Shown here in pieces: positions 61,714-64,000 of a stretch of 64,000 nucleotides of DNA. Position 1 is the stretch's first letter; every line of letters starts with the position of its first letter. Origin of the DNA: Mordavella massiliensis. GTDB taxonomy: Bacteria > Bacillota > Clostridia > Lachnospirales > Lachnospiraceae. The DNA is taken from the NCBI RefSeq assembly GCF_016901695.1, contig NZ_JACJKS010000010.1, positions 1-64,000 of the forward strand, given 5' to 3'. The position numbers and the translations under genes were made by a program. The notes under the pieces are model-generated. The model saw only the letters and a program-made list of their open reading frames with translations. It was not told the origin of the DNA and did not search any database.

Positions 61714-64000
61714 CTATTCAAGCAATCCCTCCAGGGAAATTAACACTTTTTTCACCACTTCCAGCGGGTCTTCCTCCCTGGCCTTCCTGCTGCCGCCCTT
61801 TTTCTCATACACAAAGTACGGCGGCTCCTCCGCCCGGAAAACAAGACTCCCTTTGTACGCGGCGAGCATGTCCGGTATCTTCAGGGGATCTACCTTCGCC
61901 CGCTCATACATGGTAAACACGTACCGTGACTCCTTCTGCTCCACGGCCGTCACATAGGCCTTGTGGGCGCGGGCCTTGAGCCCGGCGATGGCAAGCAGCC
62001 TCTGCACCCGCAGGGGGATGTCCCCGAACCGGTCGATGAGCTCCTCCAGCATGTCGTCCATCTCCTCGTCGTTCCCGATGGCCGCGATCCGCTTGTACAC
62101 ATCCAGCTTCTGGTACTCGTTGGGGATGTAGGTATCCGGGATGTAGGCGTCCACGTTCAGGTCGATGGTGGTGGCGAAAGTCTCCTCCTCCTCGGTCTCC
62201 CCTTTCAGGTGCTTCACAGCCTCGTTGAGCATCTTGCAGTACAGGTCGTAGCCCACCGCCTCCATGTGGCCGTGCTGCTCCGCCCCCAGCAGGTTCCCGG
62301 CGCCCCGGATCTCCAGGTCCCGCATGGCGATTCGGAAGCCGGACCCCAGGTCCGTGAACTCCCGGATGGCGGCAAGCCTCTTCTCCGCCACTTCCTTCAG
62401 AAGCTTGTCCCGGCGGTACAGAAGGAAGGCGTAGGCCATCCGGCTGGACCGTCCCACCCGGCCCCGGAGCTGGTAGAGCTGGGAGAGACCCAGCCGGTCC
62501 GCGTCGTGGATGATCATCGTGTTGACGTTGGGGATGTCCAGGCCCGTCTCAATGATGGTGGTGGAGACGAGCACGTCGATCTCCCGGTTGATAAAGGCGT
62601 ACATGATCCGCTCCAGCTCGTGCTCCCGCATCTGGCCGTGGGCGAAGGCCACCGTCACATCCGGCACGAGCCGCTGGATCCGGGCCGTGACCTCCGCGAT
62701 GTCCTCCACCCGGTTGTAGACATAGTACACCTGCCCCTGGCGGGCGCACTCCCGCTCGATGGCCTCCCGCACCATCTCGTCGTTGTACTCCATCACGTAG
62801 GTCTGGATGGGCATCCGCTCCTCCGGCGCCTCCTCCAGCACGCTCATGTCGCGGATGCCGATGAGGCTCATGTGGAGCGTGCGGGGAATGGGGGTGGCGG
62901 TCAGGGTCAGCACATCCACATTCTCCTTCAGCTTCTTGATCTTCTCCTTGTGCTGCACGCCGAACCGCTGCTCCTCGTCAATGATGAGCAGCCCCAGGTC
63001 TTTGTATTTCAGATCGTCGCTTAAGGCCCGGTGGGTGCCGATGATGATGTCCACCAGTCCCCGCTTCGTGTCCTCGATGGTCTTCTTCTGCTGGGCCGGC
63101 GCGCGGAAGCGGCACAGCAGGTCCACCCGCACCGGGAATTCCTTCATCCGCTGGACAAACGTGTTGTAGTGCTGCTGGGCCAGGATGGTGGTGGGCACGA
63201 GATAGACGACCTGCTTGTTCTCCTGCACCGCCTTGAAGGCCGCCCGGATGGCGATCTCCGTCTTGCCGTATCCCACGTCCCCGCAGATCAGCCGGTCCAT
63301 GATCCTGCGGCTCTCCATGTCCTCCTTCACCGCCTCGATCGCGGCCAGCTGGTCCTCCGTCTCCTCGAAGGGGAACATCTCCTCAAACTCCTTCTGCCAC
63401 ACCGTATCCGGGCCGTAGACATAGCCCTCCTGCTCCTGCCGGGCGGCGTAGAGGGCCACCAGGTCCCGGGCGATCTCCCGGACCGCGCCCCGGACCCTTG
63501 TGCGCGTCTTGTTCCACTCCTGGGTCCCCAGGCGGTTCAGCTTCGGCTTCTTCGCGTCCGCCCCCGCATACTTCTGGATCAGGTCAAGCTGCGTGGCCGG
63601 GATGTAGAGATTGCCCCCCTGGGCGTAGGAGATCTTCATGTAGTCCTTGGCGACCCTGTCCACCTCGATCTTCTCAATGCCCTGGTAGATCCCGATCCCG
63701 TGGCTTTCATGGACCACATAGTCCCCCACCTTCAGCTCCGAGAAGCTCTGGATCCTGCTCCCCTCGTAGGTCCGCTTCCGGCGCTTCTTCTTCACCTTTC
63801 CGAAGATGTCCGTCTCGGAGATGACCTCGAACTTGAGGAGGGGGTAGGCGTACCCCTCCGCCACATGCCCGTAGGCGGTCATGATCTGGCCCGGCTCCAC
63901 CTCCCGGTCCAGGTCGTCGCTGTAGAAGCTGCTCAGGTTGTAGTCCCGCAGATCCTCCGCCAGCCGCTTCGCCCTCGTCCGGGAACCGGACAGGAGTACG
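61714..64000 (-). CDS. mfd: Transcription-repair coupling factor Mfd (5' part outside window)
   Basis: C-terminal 762 or so residues of Mfd; the frame runs off the right edge, so the UvrB-like N-terminal domain is missing from view. Visible: the RNA-polymerase-interacting domain (VGDYVVHESHGIGIYQGIEKIEV), helicase motif I GDVGYGKTEIAIRAAFKA, DEEQ in LLIIDEEQRFGVQHKEKIK, TATPIPRTLHMSL, and ETGLDIPNVNTMIIHDADRLGLSQLYQLRGRVGRSSR. A TRCF-type C-terminal domain follows. It removes stalled RNA polymerase and recruits UvrA. A GTG near 63900 is not the true start. Confidence 0.95.
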   Translation of the reverse strand, partial: VLLSGSRTRAKRLAEDLRDYNLSSFYSDDLDREVEPGQIMTAYGHVAEGYAYPLLKFEVISETDIFGKVKKKRRKRTYEGSRIQSFSELKVGDYVVHESHGIGIYQGIEKIEVDRVAKDYMKISYAQGGNLYIPATQLDLIQKYAGADAKKPKLNRLGTQEWNKTRTRVRGAVREIARDLVALYAARQEQEGYVYGPDTVWQKEFEEMFPFEETEDQLAAIEAVKEDMESRRIMDRLICGDVGYGKTEIAIRAAFKAVQENKQVVYLVPTTILAQQHYNTFVQRMKEFPVRVDLLCRFRAPAQQKKTIEDTKRGLVDIIIGTHRALSDDLKYKDLGLLIIDEEQRFGVQHKEKIKKLKENVDVLTLTATPIPRTLHMSLIGIRDMSVLEEAPEERMPIQTYVMEYNDEMVREAIERECARQGQVYYVYNRVEDIAEVTARIQRLVPDVTVAFAHGQMREHELERIMYAFINREIDVLVSTTIIETGLDIPNVNTMIIHDADRLGLSQLYQLRGRVGRSSRMAYAFLLYRRDKLLKEVAEKRLAAIREFTDLGSGFRIAMRDLEIRGAGNLLGAEQHGHMEAVGYDLYCKMLNEAVKHLKGETEEEETFATTIDLNVDAYIPDTYIPNEYQKLDVYKRIAAIGNDEEMDDMLEELIDRFGDIPLRVQRLLAIAGLKARAHKAYVTAVEQKESRYVFTMYERAKVDPLKIPDMLAAYKGSLVFRAEEPPYFVYEKKGGSRKAREEDPLEVVKKVLISLEGLLE

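Overview
The window looks like a chromosomal segment of a spore-forming, anaerobic, GC-rich member of the Clostridia, most likely Lachnospiraceae. The evidence is the gene content and order: a CIRCE-controlled hrcA-grpE-dnaK-dnaJ operon, the SCIFF peptide and its radical-SAM maturase beside secDF and recJ, a relA / metallo-hydrolase / hemZ / hisS / aspS run, spoVT with a sigma-G-like promoter, and a T-box in front of ilvB. No tRNA, rRNA or CRISPR array was seen. Almost every gene lies on the minus strand; the plus strand holds only a LacI regulator, an RluA-type synthase, a tiny hydrophobic-peptide gene, yqeY and an insertion sequence.

Layout: 1-1.1 kb is a frameshifted PD-(D/E)XK (Rpn-like) nuclease gene. 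1.3-9.3 kb is a sucrose/fructo-oligosaccharide operon (lipoprotein, two permeases, ATPase, GH32 hydrolase, fructokinase) facing a divergent LacI repressor, with ACCGGT operators repeated every 12 bp. 9.3-14.5 kb is the class I heat-shock operon. 14.5-16.2 kb holds an RluA enzyme, a small unknown protein and a 28-codon membrane peptide with its own promoter and terminator. 16.2-31 kb is a tungsten regulon: a tungsten aldehyde oxidoreductase with its ferredoxin and MoaD, a NuoE/NuoF/NuoG-like NADH module, MoaA, a TupABC tungstate importer, two MoeA proteins (one fused to a periplasmic-binding-like domain), MoeB, a MOSC-MogA fusion and a separate MOSC protein. Two leaders in this regulon share one RNA architecture that fits the molybdenum/tungsten-cofactor riboswitch class. 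One is followed by an intrinsic terminator. In the other, a downstream segment can pair with the tupA ribosome-binding site.

31-34.8 kb holds ilvB-ilvN behind a T-box, and ilvE with its own promoter. 34.8-48.8 kb is housekeeping: aspS, hisS, hemZ, a metallo-hydrolase, relA, recJ, secDF, scfB, scfA and a TIGR04086 membrane protein. 48.8-52.3 kb has spoVT, a membrane protein, a cysteine-tailed DnaJ-domain protein, a DUF5685-like protein and yqeY. 52.3-59 kb is clearly AT-richer and probably acquired: an amino-acid ABC importer, a PatB/MalY C-S lyase and an M20 amidohydrolase. A complete insertion sequence with an 8-bp target duplication sits just upstream of the importer, and its transposase frame carries an amber stop. 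59-64 kb has a class III aminotransferase (argD-like), a PrsA-type foldase and the C-terminal part of mfd, cut by the window edge.

How it fits together: the tungsten block couples cofactor supply (tungstate import, pterin synthesis, metal insertion) to an aldehyde-oxidising enzyme that can pass electrons to NAD(P) and ferredoxin, with cofactor-sensing RNA controlling both the enzyme and the importer. A second cross-gene signal is a shared palindrome abutting the -35 box, in the same register, at the ilvE and argD-like promoters.
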